From the NCBI GenBank assembly GCA_032622095.1, contig CP136064.1, forward strand, positions 177,398,247-177,462,246: a stretch of DNA of 64,000 nt, read 5' to 3'. Origin of the DNA: Siphonodentalium dalli (Eukaryota; Mollusca; Scaphopoda; Gadilida; Siphonodentaliidae). The notes under the pieces are model-generated. The model was not told the origin of the DNA and ran no database searches. It worked only from the letters and a program-made list of their open reading frames with translations. This document shows, one piece after another, positions 1 to 10,518 of this stretch; the first letter of the stretch is position 1; every line of letters starts with the position of its first letter. A program made the translations under genes and the position numbers.

Positions 1-1342
1 ACATTGCTATTGATCACCATTGACTCACATCCTGTGATACAGGTACATTCCCTCATTACACACTGAATTCAATTAAAGGTGGGTCATTACCTGATGTTAC
101 TAGTGTTCCTGTTGACAATTTCCTTTGCATCCATGTCCCTGGAGGGCCATTTGATATGCATTCCAGTTGGAATTGATTTCAACATCCCTTATCTCTTTAT
201 TACCACAATTTGTTTCTGCATGCCACTCCTATTGTTCTACTAATATCTCTGTTCTGCATTAGCGCGGATCAGGTTACTATGAATGGGGCCCCATTAGTAC
301 ATTTTCTGTGAATGGCCTCCTGGTTTGATTGGGGCAAGGACCAGTCTAATGCTCAAAATTTGACTACAACTGTCTTAAATTTCTACTTCAAGGAAGTAAA
401 AGTTCATTTTAGTAACAGATTGATGTATTTGCTTAGTGAATGAAAATTGCTATCTAGCTGTCGTCTGTCATTGTTTCTGCGAATCTCATGTCTGTTTATT
501 TGCACGCACTCAATGTATCTTGTTGAATAAACTTGTTTCTGATCCAAAATTGCAAAAAATCTGAAAACGCAGCAAACTGATCCATCCAACATTAGTGTCT
601 GTTGAGGTGGCGCAGATATGTTACATATCAGCATTAATAGGCATTGAAATATTTAACCCTTCCATGACTGGAGCTGAGAAATATTGCGAAAAACCTGTGC
701 CAATGCATTCTCTTATACATGTATATGCGAGTTTCCCAAAGGGAGCCTCACATATATAAGAGAATACATGGGCCAAATAATGTTTACCTTTACTCATAAG
801 CCAGTGCATTCTCTTGTATATGAGAGGCTGTCTATGAGAGACTGGTCAGTCATTATTTTTACAACTCACTGTGACAGTTTTGTTTAGCTAACAATGGTTT
901 CAAAATGCACACAATTTCTTCATTGGAGAGCTACCAAAGTTGATCTATTTCTCCACATTCTTCTTGATGGTGATGTTTTACAGACTTTTATAATTTGTTC
1001 TTATCCCTTTTATATGGGAGAATCCATTAAGTTATGAAATTACATGTTGGAATTGTCTAGTATTTGTCTGGTTCATGTAATATAAGCAGATGGCAGATAA
1101 TTAAGTGCAGAATAGTTCCTATTTATTGGTGGGAAATGTTCAGTTAATTAATAAGTTCAATAAACAAACTTTGTTGAACTTATTATCTGAACAATTCATA
1201 CGGGAACAACTCCGCAATGAGTATTTAGTAAATAAAGAACAACTGTTCGATCCCTAGTTTCTCATCAATGTATGAATTTTAATACATCATTTATTTACAA
1301 ACAATTATTATAAAATAACCCACTACATTCTTAGACTTGTTG
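1..1342. other. non-coding stretch with two small palindromic repeats
   Basis: No convincing coding sequence is seen; open frames here are short and have no recognisable motif. Two small inverted repeats stand out. One has arms at about 703-730 and 746-772 (a CATTCTCTTATA-type word), with a third, direct copy at about 803-829. The other is at 1139-1194, where GTTCAG...TAAGTTCAA is mirrored by TTGAACTTATTA...CTGAAC. Both resemble small MITE remnants. Confidence 0.5.
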
Positions 1343-2289
1343 TGTACCCTGATTTCACTCCCTTCCATTACACTGATTATCCTTTCATATCTTTTGTAAA
1401 TCAACCATCCATTTGTCACTGAACACTTGATCCGTCGACTATTCTTCCATATCATACATATATCTGTCCATTCCAATCTTCTTACATTCGATAAAAATAA
1501 ATTTGTGCTATTACAACTTTAACTCATGTTTCTTGTCATTTTCCCCATCCTGACAGAATAAACAATGGCATGTTCTAGCATTGTAGATTCATAAAACCTT
1601 CAAACTTTGTACAATATAAGTTCACCCTCTAGGCTGCTGGACTATTATTGTCCCCCGAAAAATTTATTTTTGGGGGACTATAGAAACGGGGTACGTCCGT
1701 CGCGCCGTGTGTTCGTCCGTCCGTTCGTCACACTTTTGAGTACCTTCATGGTGTAATCATCTCCTCCTACAGATTTCATCCCAGAGATTTGAAACTTCAG
1801 AATATTGTTGCCCATATATTGAAGATGTGCAACATGTATATAGATGACGGAAAGAAAGAAAAAAATTTGACGGAGTTATTAACCCTTTTCGACTTAGAAT
1901 ATTTCAACATTTTTTAGAATTTTCTGTATGAGGGTACCCTCATGGTGTAATCAACTCCTCCTACAGTTTTCATCCTAGAGATTTGTAACTTCAGAATATT
2001 GTTGCCCATATATTGAAGATGTGCAACATGTATATAGATGACGGAAAAATTATTTTTTTACGGAGTTATTAACCCTTTTTGACTTCGAAAATTTCAACAT
2101 TTTTTATAATTTTCTGTATGAGGGTACCTTCGTGGTAACGTACGGAAAATCCAATTTTAAAGAGCAGTTATAAACTGTTTTACAAACATCTCCGTTATTT
2201 CGTTAATATTACGTTTTTCTAAATATTTTTTTTCTCTAAATACGTATTTCAGAAAAAACACATAATCTGAGAAATGTTATATCGACGAA
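1343..2289 (+). repeat. 945-bp dispersed repeat, copy 1 (GGGGGACTATAG family)
   Basis: This segment is almost identical to 19780-20724, with only a handful of substitutions and short A-run indels seen by eye. Inside are a short inverted pair around the TTTTTGGGGGACTATAG phrase and two tandem subunits of about 190 bp; each subunit has a GGTACC(T/C)TCATGGTGTAATCA-like start and a GTGCAACATGTATATAGATG phrase. The two copies start at the same base (TGTACCCTG). They diverge at 2289/20724, after which copy 2 continues into more of the same style of repeat. It does not look like an LTR: the terminus is not CA, and no polypurine tract precedes copy 2. Confidence 0.85.
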
Positions 2290-2649
2290 TTTTCATAATT
2301 CCATTACGCTAAATTTCTTTGACGAGAGAAGACAACGGATGGAAATTTATTTCGCTCTTGTTCGTAGTTCAATCGTCATCATTTTTCGTATTGTGTATTG
2401 TGAATAAACGATTAAATTCTGTTGTTTTGCCCCATGATTTGGAATAAGAATTGTTGGTAAATAATTACCTAGGTAGCAATTTCTTATTCAACAGATTGGG
2501 AAAGTTAAATTTTTTGCTTGAAAATTGCTGATAATATTTAGCATTCTCAGATTAAGGTAAATTCTAAAGGAAATTGTTGATACATTTACTAAGCTTTTTC
2601 TTTGTGGGAATTATATCATTTTCAAGTATCAGACTTTTCATAAATAATT
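2290..2649 (+). other. leader upstream of gag, no 5' LTR seen
   Basis: These 360 bases lie between repeat copy 1 and the gag start. They are AT-rich, contain no open frame, and show no similarity to the candidate 3' LTR at 19507-19776. I could not find a tRNA primer-binding site. The element is either 5'-truncated or its 5' LTR has been replaced. Confidence 0.4.
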
Positions 2650-5600
2650 ATGAAAGTTTATATAAACACAGCCGGATTTAACCAGCTGCAAGACATACCA
2701 CATGTTGGCCCAGCTATTGCCGCAGAAATAATCCATCTGCGCCGGCAAATTGATGTTATTTCGGAAATAGATCTCCGAGAACTCCCACGGTTCCGGAGCT
2801 CTAAAGACCAGTTGGGGGTAATAGATTTCACTCACCCCACGCCAAAACATTTGGTTGATAACTGGCTACCTAAAAGGTTCGAAAAGGGAGTGAACCAGGG
2901 AGAGTCTGGGAGTGAGTCTGATGAGGTTGATGAGGGGAAACCAGAGGATGTTCCTAGGAAGCCGTCACCTGATCTAATGACCCCTCCCCAAACCATTGAT
3001 AAAAAACGATCCGTTATGTTATCAACCCCCGAGAGAATGATTTTATACGATTCTGGGGGTGAGCAGAAGTCGGTTAGCGTCGGACCTAAATTGCCCCACA
3101 CACCTCCATCGAGGGGTCGTCCGGATGTGTCCGAAATGTTGGATTATATGCGGAGAGGTGTTTCGCCAATCTCCACTCGGACGGGGGTACCGACGTTTAG
3201 AAAAGAGAGTAGCGTTTCTGAGTTTCATACTCATAGCGACATCTCCACAGTCACCATGAGTTCAAGGGCTATCAGCTATGGGGATCGGCCTCTGCCAAGC
3301 ATGGTTCATGGGATGGGACTGCCTACTCAACCTGGGGCGCCAGCAACTTCGGTTGTTTCATTGGCCCAAGGTGGGTTAGAATTCCCTTCAACCGGGGCAC
3401 AAGCAGCTTCGGCTGTTTCGATGGCCCAAGCCATGTTTCCGCCTATTAGCAACCCTATCCGCCAACCAGCTAGTTGGGGCGCGCAAGCAGCCTCGGCCGT
3501 TTCGATGGCCCAAGCTATGTTTCCGCCTGACCCAATTAGCTCAGCAGTTAGTGTTGGATTTCAGCCAAGTCTAACTGCACCTGCACCATATAACTTTATT
3601 GGCCATGCGCCAGCTACTGTAACTGTTGGTTCGACAGCCGTGGTTTCAGCATCTGTACCATCGAATACATTTGCAGCCCCCAGTAGTTTTATGTCTATGG
3701 CACCTCAGCAGGTCACTCAAGCCTATGGTGAGAGGGTTCCTCCTATTCAATATGTTCCGGTTTATACCCAGGCTACCACTTTTGGTAACTATGGGCAGAT
3801 CACAGCCGGCACATTCACATCATCTTCATCATCATCCGGTCAGGTACCACCACACCAGAGTATACCAGCTCAGCCCGGTTATACACAACCGACTGCTGGT
3901 TTCTCTGGACAGTTGATTGGCCAACAGCAGGGTAACCAATCAATCGCCATGCCCCTCCCTTCGGGATACACACAACCTGGGTGTCAGGGATACGGTGCAA
4001 CTCAAGCTGCTGCTGGACAATCTGTACCTACCCAACAGCCGTTTTATCAACAGCCAAATCCAACGCCAACTGGGCCTTTCAACCCAGGGTGTCAAGGATA
4101 TGGTACGGCACAAGCTGGTGTTGGTCCAGTTCCACAACCCCAACCCTATCAGGGAATGCCAATGTCAAGTTCTCAGTTGGGTTATGCTAACGTTGGAAAC
4201 CCAGGCGTCAATGCCCAGGCTCCACACGAGCCCACTGTATCGGGTTTTGGGCATAATCCACCTCCCCCGGGACAGCCAGGAATACCAAACCCTGGGTATA
4301 ATCAACTTCCCCCGGGACAGCCAGGAATACCAAACCCTGGGTATAATCAACCTCCCCCGGGACAGCCAGGAATACCAAACCCTGGGTATAATCAACCTCC
4401 CCCGGGACAGCCAGGAATACCAAACCCTGGTTATAACCAACCTCCCCCGGGACATCCAGGGACATACAACCCGGGCGTAAATCAACCTCCCCCTGGAAAT
4501 CCATGGGCACAACCCCAGGGCGTTAATCAACCTCCCCCCGGGAATCCATGGGTACAACAACCCCAGGGCTTTAACCAACCACCCCCAGGAAATCCGTGGA
4601 TGCAAAATCAAGGTTTTCAGCAACCCGTCCCGGGAAATCAGGGGATGGCAAACCCCGGGAGAAATCCAATCGCCCCGGGGCCCGGAGGTTATCCACCAGA
4701 ACAACCTCCATATAATCCACAAGTCGCTCCTCACGGGAGGCATGGCGATTACAGACTGCCTCATATGCCAAAAGGTTTGTCATATGATGGTAGTGACTCG
4801 TGGCAAGCCTTTAGGGTAAAATTCACTTTATATGCCCAGTCGCAACGTTGGGGATGGGATGAGCAGCAGCAGGCTCTCTGCTGGTGTTTAAAAGGAAAAG
4901 CTAGTGAGTATTTCACGCTGCTTACCGAGCGTAATCCCTATCTGACAGTGGTTCAGTTGCTTGATGGGTTGGAAAATCGTTTCGGATTTAAAGATTTGCC
5001 CGAAACGACCCAACTTCGATTTCAACAAGCAAAACAAGTCCTTGGTCAGTCGCTGGAAGAATGGGCAGAGACTGTTCTCTCATTGGCCACACGTGCCTTT
5101 AGAGAATGTCCAGCCGACTTCACATTCAAGCAAGCAGTCTTGCGCTTCTGTCAAGGCTGTTCTGACACCAGGGCGGCCGAACTCGTTACCATGGAAATGC
5201 CTCAGTCCATGGAACAAGCCATCAACAGAATCCGATGGCATCAGCATAATTATGCTGCTATTCATGGCAGCAAAGTGTCTCGCAGAGACGTGCGCCATGT
5301 TTCGTCGGATACTGAGGATGACACCTCTCCTGTTAGGTCTGTAAGACAGACTGGTCGTGGTAGACCAAAGCAGCGAGGATATCCTTTCAGAGGCAAGCGC
5401 GAGGGTTCCGGTTCGGAGACTGGTGGTTCACCTGGCCCTCGTAGATTTTCGCCCGGCGCTCAAAGTTGGAAAACTTCGAGTGAAAATGCAACTTCCCAGG
5501 CACGTATACTAGCCTTGGAAACAAATTTGGAAACTCTCCAAAAAACAATGGAGAAGCTAACTAATGTTTTAGGGAAGATGGGGACCAATAAGCCTCAGTC

Positions 5601-5835
5601 TGGCACCCTTAGTCACTTTGATACAAAAGAGCCAGATTATAAAAATAGGTCAAGGTCACCTTCTCCTAAGGCCAAGGTCATTTGTTATGCCTGTCAGGGG
5701 GTGGGGCACTTTCAAAGAGACTGCCCTTCGCGGAATCTGGGAAATCGCCCGAACCGGGATAACAAAGTAAAGTTCAACGAGGATTTAAACGGGCACGGGG
5801 CGACTCCCGAGGTCGGAGCTCGATCCCAATCTTAA
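2650..5835 (+). CDS. Gag-like polyprotein of a Ty3/gypsy-type retrotransposon, with N-terminal HhH and zinc knuckle
   Basis: This 1061-residue frame encodes the structural protein of an LTR retrotransposon. Residues about 3-50 read as a helix-hairpin-helix (IPHVGPAIAAEII), a fold that usually contacts DNA backbone. Residues about 50-700 are a low-complexity linker rich in Pro, Gly, Gln and Ser, including 15-residue tandem repeats (4261-4635). Residues about 715-870 match the retrotransposon gag fold (WQAFRVKFTLYAQ, then LLDGLENRFG). A basic stretch and a short coiled-coil-like heptad region follow (about 950-985). A CCHC zinc knuckle (CYACQGVGHFQRDC) lies at about 1012-1025. The first Met is the only sensible start because the HhH begins immediately after it. 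The frame is intact, unlike the neighbouring pol, which suggests a fairly recent insertion. Pol lies in the -1 frame behind a slippery site. The length is large for a gag, mainly because of the linker. Confidence 0.85.
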   Translation: MKVYINTAGFNQLQDIPHVGPAIAAEIIHLRRQIDVISEIDLRELPRFRSSKDQLGVIDFTHPTPKHLVDNWLPKRFEKGVNQGESGSESDEVDEGKPEDVPRKPSPDLMTPPQTIDKKRSVMLSTPERMILYDSGGEQKSVSVGPKLPHTPPSRGRPDVSEMLDYMRRGVSPISTRTGVPTFRKESSVSEFHTHSDISTVTMSSRAISYGDRPLPSMVHGMGLPTQPGAPATSVVSLAQGGLEFPSTGAQAASAVSMAQAMFPPISNPIRQPASWGAQAASAVSMAQAMFPPDPISSAVSVGFQPSLTAPAPYNFIGHAPATVTVGSTAVVSASVPSNTFAAPSSFMSMAPQQVTQAYGERVPPIQYVPVYTQATTFGNYGQITAGTFTSSSSSSGQVPPHQSIPAQPGYTQPTAGFSGQLIGQQQGNQSIAMPLPSGYTQPGCQGYGATQAAAGQSVPTQQPFYQQPNPTPTGPFNPGCQGYGTAQAGVGPVPQPQPYQGMPMSSSQLGYANVGNPGVNAQAPHEPTVSGFGHNPPPPGQPGIPNPGYNQLPPGQPGIPNPGYNQPPPGQPGIPNPGYNQPPPGQPGIPNPGYNQPPPGHPGTYNPGVNQPPPGNPWAQPQGVNQPPPGNPWVQQPQGFNQPPPGNPWMQNQGFQQPVPGNQGMANPGRNPIAPGPGGYPPEQPPYNPQVAPHGRHGDYRLPHMPKGLSYDGSDSWQAFRVKFTLYAQSQRWGWDEQQQALCWCLKGKASEYFTLLTERNPYLTVVQLLDGLENRFGFKDLPETTQLRFQQAKQVLGQSLEEWAETVLSLATRAFRECPADFTFKQAVLRFCQGCSDTRAAELVTMEMPQSMEQAINRIRWHQHNYAAIHGSKVSRRDVRHVSSDTEDDTSPVRSVRQTGRGRPKQRGYPFRGKREGSGSETGGSPGPRRFSPGAQSWKTSSENATSQARILALETNLETLQKTMEKLTNVLGKMGTNKPQSGTLSHFDTKEPDYKNRSRSPSPKAKVICYACQGVGHFQRDCPSRNLGNRPNRDNKVKFNEDLNGHGATPEVGARSQS
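4261..4635 (+). repeat. in-frame 45-bp tandem repeat within gag
   Basis: Units of 45 bp starting CCTCCCCCGGGACAGCCAGG repeat at 4261, 4306, 4351, 4396, 4441 and 4486, then become slightly longer and more diverged. Each encodes a 15-residue unit of the form PPPGQPGIPNPGYNQ, later changing to PPPGNPW...GVNQ. The first four are nearly identical, suggesting recent expansion. The unit length preserves the reading frame. Confidence 0.9.
5784..5829 (+). promoter_or_regulatory. programmed -1 ribosomal frameshift signal between gag and pol
   Basis: TTTAAAC at 5784-5790 reads in the gag frame as T_TTA_AAC, an exact X_XXY_YYZ slippery heptamer. It lies 42 nt upstream of the gag stop (5833-5835). The -1 frame is open from 5763 across the stop and continues into pol. 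A GC-rich segment (5791-5828) follows directly, with possible stems such as GGG(5791)/CCC(5806) and CTCC(5804)/GGAG(5815), as expected for a stimulatory structure. Together these support a Gag-Pol fusion made by -1 frameshifting. Confidence 0.75.
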
Positions 5836-5958
5836 TTAATGACCTCGTAACTAGGAAAGAGGTAACGTCTGGTGAAATTAAACCGGTATTAACAATTAAA
5901 CAAATTAAATCAGCCTCAGCCATCGAGGTTCCGGTCAAAATAGCTGGTCACGATACCC
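5832..5958 (+). pseudogene. pol N-terminal fragment (pre-protease), interrupted
   Basis: After the frameshift, the -1 frame continues past the gag stop through about 40 residues typical of the start of a Ty3/gypsy pol, just upstream of the protease. It runs into foreign sequence at about 5959 and stops about 35 codons later. The 9-bp word ACGATACCC at 5950-5958 recurs at 10519-10527, exactly where the protease frame resumes. This marks a transposon insertion rather than the natural end of the gene. The reading frame on both sides is the same, so the break is the insertion itself. Confidence 0.7.
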
Positions 5959-7965
5959 TAACCAGGGCTTACCTGACGCCAAGCATACACTTTAGGCGTC
6001 AGGGAACAGCTAGTGACCTCGACCTTTCGCCAATGACCCTTGACCTATCCAACGTGGTAAACAAACTTCACCATTTTTAATTTTTACGAGCAAGTTGTTG
6101 CAATTGTTAACGAATTATAGCACAAACTGTCAAATTTATTGAATAATACTATACAGTAAGACGCTCAATTATATATGGATATGACTTACAAATGTTAAAA
6201 CACATTTTCAGCTAGAATGACTTAGATTGCACTTATAAAACATTATGGGCCAACCAATTTCGGAAGATCTCCGTGCACCCAGCAACCACGGTGGTCAAGT
6301 GCAACGGTTGAAAATGTGTTTATGGCTACAAAAGGACATACATGTCCATCTATGATTGTGACGAATGTTTGGTTACTTGAGTCAGTGTGTGAGTGGTATA
6401 TGCTATTCACTCAAATCATATGAAATTTATTTTATTTACCATTTTTGTTGCAATTTATATTATTTTACCCCCCCCCCCATAGCTTCATAAAGTTCATTAA
6501 ATCAACCTTAATATGGAGTTCCTAAAGATTATTTTAATAACACCATGTAGGTGAAAAAAATCTCTTTTCTGCGGTATGTGGAACGTATTTAAGAACCCAA
6601 AATTAATATTTTAACTTATTTTTTAAAGATTAAATTTTTCTGCTGATTGTTGATAACTGAACAACTGAAGACAAGGCCAGTCTCATTCAATGGATCCTAA
6701 ATAATGAAATAATGATTACTGTCACTAATTGTGTTAACTGGTCAGCATGTTAAATTGTTAATTTATTTTTAATTAATTCAATATATATTATTTTATTTAA
6801 TTATCTATATATTAAATTATATTGACATTTTTTGTATTCTTTAAACACAAATATATTTGTCAGGCAAAAAAAAGAAAGAGTATGTTTCCGATAATGGAGC
6901 GAAAAAATTAGGGTAGGTACAGCCTTCATAATTGCCTACGGCAATCAGCATTCAATGCCGAAGCAATTTGCTGAAGCAAACTAGGCCACTGCATACTGTT
7001 GCCGTAGTGTATTGCCGAAGCCAAACAATCTGAATAAAGAGGGCTGTAGGTAGGTAGGGATTTTTTTTTCTATTTTATTTTGATATTTTTTTATCCAGCT
7101 GCAGAAATATTGAATCACCTCGACTGAAGAGACATACAATGCCAACTTGTGTTGTGGGAAAAGTATTGCTTGATTATAAAAACAGTGGAAATATACATTA
7201 TGATTGATAAAAGATCAAACTTACCGGTACTTCATGCTTAAGTATGTTTTTTATTTAATATTCACATACCACATTTTCCTAAAGTTGGCTATCAACTTGG
7301 TACGAAATTGATGTCACTAACTTTTTTATAATTTTACCCATGACACGACTATAATACTGTACTTGTATTGTGACGACTTCATCCCATTGTCTGGAGGTAG
7401 CCAGTACACCCAACCTAGCATGCCTGGTTTTTGGAAACAGTAGCTGTACCCCTACCATATGTGGTGATAACCTCTATACATGTATATATACTTACAGTAA
7501 TGCCCTAAGTACTAAATCCTGAAAAGTTACCCATAACTCTGCTGTAGATAGAGAGTCAATTACTTATGGCATTACTGTACAGATACACACCACCATGATT
7601 GTTGATAGTGTTCCTATCTGTACTCTCGGGCTCCAAATAAAAGTGCAGGGGGGGATTCCATTGCAAGTTAATAACAGTGCAGACCCAAAAAATACCACAG
7701 GGGAAACTGAGCAAAACATCAACTATTAATAAACAATTATTTGTATAGTACATGCAATATAGGCCAAGCAATCACACATGGTAATCAACAAAATATGTGT
7801 CATGTGGTGTTTATTCAATATTTAAATGTTCACATGTATGCAATATACTTGAACTTGTACATGCATAAAGTTATAAGCTCATCAATTTGGTATCAGAATC
7901 ATATACAAATCTTGATTTTGTGCTGTTTTCAATTTGCATAGCCTCAAAATTTATAAACTTGCAGA

Positions 7966-8441
7966 CCCAAACAGCCCTGGGAATTGACCTAGGCAATAGG
8001 CAATGCCTAGGTAAAAGCAGAGGCAAAATAAGTTTGCCTAGGAAATTATATTGCCTAGGTAAAACAAGTTCATTGGGTTACTAAAATTGATTTGTGTCTA
8101 TCAGAAATAGAACCTCTTTAGCCAAAATGACTTCCTTAAATCACTATTTACATATATTGTCCTAAACTTGATTCCATGGTACTGGGCCATTAACTAGCTA
8201 CCCATAAGGGCACTAGTTTTGGAGATGCTTTGTGGAATGTATATATATGACGAGTAGTGGCCTGGAAATTTTCTCCAAAATAACTAAGCATTTCAGGTTA
8301 TTATTGAATCATATTGATTTGAGATGGCAATATTGTTGCAAAATTGCCTAGGTAAAATCTGTTTTTGCCTAGGCTGATTTCTTTCACCTAGGCAAAAATA
8401 TTGCCTAGGCAAATTTTCCTTAATTACCAGGGCTGCCCAAA
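7966..8441. mobile_element. 464-bp MITE with 6-bp target duplication
   Basis: Termini CAGCCCTGG (7972-7980) and CCAGGGCTG (8427-8435) form an inverted repeat, flanked by CCCAAA on both sides (7966-7971 and 8436-8441). Subterminal regions are packed with the word TGCCTAGG(T/C)AAA in both orientations, a typical arrangement for transposase subterminal binding sites. It contains no gene. The CAG start is hAT-like, but a 6-bp duplication is shorter than the usual 8. Confidence 0.75.
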
Positions 8442-8887
8442 TAACCACTATGCAGGGGCAGATTTCCAAATAAAATAACAAATATGCATGCATGTTTATT
8501 TGGAACCCAAGAGTATGTTCCATAAGTCCAAAACAAGGCATACAGGTAAAGCAGCCAGGCATGGGATCCACTCTCATAAAATTAAAATTGCAAAATTCAT
8601 GCCCATCAATCCACAACCCATCACACACTTCACGTCACTTTTCACAGGGATATGTTATTAGAAGCCATGTGTTTTGTACACTAATAATCATCAATATTTA
8701 TGAGCATTAGTCGTAAAAACAGAAATAAAAAATTTAGAAAAATTTTTCTCCAAATATCAATAAACACTTAGGGTCGGCGGGTTATTTTTTAGGGTCGGTC
8801 GATGCACGGAAACAAAGCATCTTTATTTTCTGGCCTCATTCAACATTATTTCTTTCATTTGCATTTCGACCATATTTCTTTAAATTT

Positions 8888-9272
8888 TAAAGTGATGTGA
8901 AACACTCCAGTAGGGTGACCAAATAGAAATGGTGAATAATCTTCCTCAAAGTACTTAGTTACATTTTACAAATATTATTTCCAAATTCACAACACACACC
9001 GTCATTCTTATATATTACTGAAATGCAGTGACTTTCGTTGGCCGAATCATTTTTGTAAATTTATCGTTGATAGTTGCATCCCGAATCTAGTCATAAATAT
9101 TTACATTTGAGTGTAGTTCAGGCGATGTTTTCAATGGAGTGGTACGGTCGATTTGTTTCAGATTTTTGGCTCTGAGCCTCTGATAGTAGAATGCTACATT
9201 CTCCCAGTTGGCATGGTGCCTGAATACTAACTTATCAGTTTCACGTGCCCGAACAAGTCCATAATATGTCTT
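8888..9272 (+). repeat. dispersed repeat, copy 1 (pair with 47691-48062)
   Basis: This stretch starts at TAAAGTGATGTGAAA and ends near ATAATATGTCTT, and aligns over its whole length with 47691-48062 in the same orientation. Long shared words include TCTATGGAGTGGTACGG-like and AGTAGAATGCTACATTC. Divergence is moderate, so the copies are older than the 945-bp repeat pair. No coding potential is seen. Confidence 0.75.
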
Positions 9273-10518
9273 TAATATATTAACTTTATAATGTTTAATA
9301 ATAAAGGTTGTGTTAAACATGCTGCCTCATTACATTATTAACATTGGATTACCCGTATATGTCTGCCCGAGTCTCAATGATCTAGTCATTTGGACAGACA
9401 TTTGTTTACTACAGTTCCTTATGCCAAATTTCTAATTTGTTTATGAATAGAACCTGGTGTGAAATTGTCTACAATGGAGGTTACGAGCAGTTTACCTCAT
9501 CAAAATACAAACCATTAATAGAACCATGCATATATAGCATCAGTTCTGACCGTCGCTCGCAGACGAGTATGATTCGCCACACCGTAGCATTTCAACCAGG
9601 CTCTGCTCAATGCTCATAATTAATTTTGACCAAATGTATATTTGTTTTCAATATTTAATAATTTGTGCAATAATAGCAAATAAGTCTCAATAGAAATATG
9701 CATGTTTTCAAGACTGAGTTGACAATAATGAAATTGATCATCTGGACGATACAGACACCGTGAAATAACATCAACCGAAAGAACCAACAAAGAACATCAA
9801 CATATTTAGCATATATGTACAACCCAACTAATAGAGCTATAAATATGACTTGTACGTTAAATACCGTAACGAATCAACACAGATATATATCTATTGGCCT
9901 ATCATATATGTAAAGATAAGTTTATTGACAATCAAGTCACCTTCACAGGTAGAGTAATTTAGATAAAACAGACAAACAAGTAAACAAATAGATGGACAGG
10001 ACATATGAGAAAGTATTGATTGAAAGTTGATTGGTGAAATAAAGTGATAAAAACTTGCCTAATCTTCATGTCCAACAGTCATCAGATATAGAATAGGGCA
10101 TTAATGGCCCTACAATAACAAATAGATTTTGTGATCCGTTAGTTAGTCACTAAGTTAGTGAATTCAGTAACTCAGTTTATAATTTATTGCCCAATATCGT
10201 GCATCCATCAATTCGATCGATTTATCTCGATATGCGGAGCGCGCACTCTCTTTTCTTGTGCTTTTACTCAATGATGATAAATTTTATGATTTAAGTCTTG
10301 TGTCATTTCGTTTTCAAGTAGATTTAAACTTGATTTTTAATTTAGATCCATTGTTTTCGAAAAACGTGTTATCAACCCGGAAGTCAGTGTTCGTGTTAGT
10401 TAATGTCATCCCAACAAAGCGCCCGTAGATGTCGAGGGGCGGAGCTTAATCTTAAATTAAGATGGCCGCAGCTGTTATCAGACGTCTATTGGAACAAGAC
10501 GGCTGTCAATCAAGACTA

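Larger units (their letters stand above)
5959..10518. mobile_element. 4.56-kb non-coding insertion in pol with 9-bp target duplication
   Basis: The segment is flanked by identical 9-bp words ACGATACCC (5950-5958 and 10519-10527) and splits the pol frame just before the protease active site. It carries no convincing coding sequence and no obvious terminal inverted repeat. The left end has a perfect 9-bp hairpin, CCTGACGCC/GGCGTCAGG, at about 5974-6005. A TA-rich stretch lies at 6770-6860 and a poly-C run at about 6470. Other insertions are nested inside, including a MITE at 7972-8435 and a dispersed repeat at 8888-9272. The 9-bp duplication would fit a Mutator-like element, but with no transposase this remains a guess. 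Confidence 0.6.

Noticed and set aside
1220-1260. GTTCGATCCC as a tRNA B-box
   Set aside because: No A-box, acceptor stem or cloverleaf can be drawn around it.
1343-2289. The 945-bp direct repeats as the LTRs of the retroelement
   Set aside because: They do not end in CA, no polypurine tract lies before copy 2, no primer-binding site follows copy 1, and a better LTR candidate with polypurine tract and TATA box lies just upstream of copy 2.
5959-6079. Continuation of the pol frame beyond the 9-bp duplication as genuine protein
   Set aside because: The resumed frame at 10519 fits a protease immediately, so these 35 or so codons are read-through into the inserted element.
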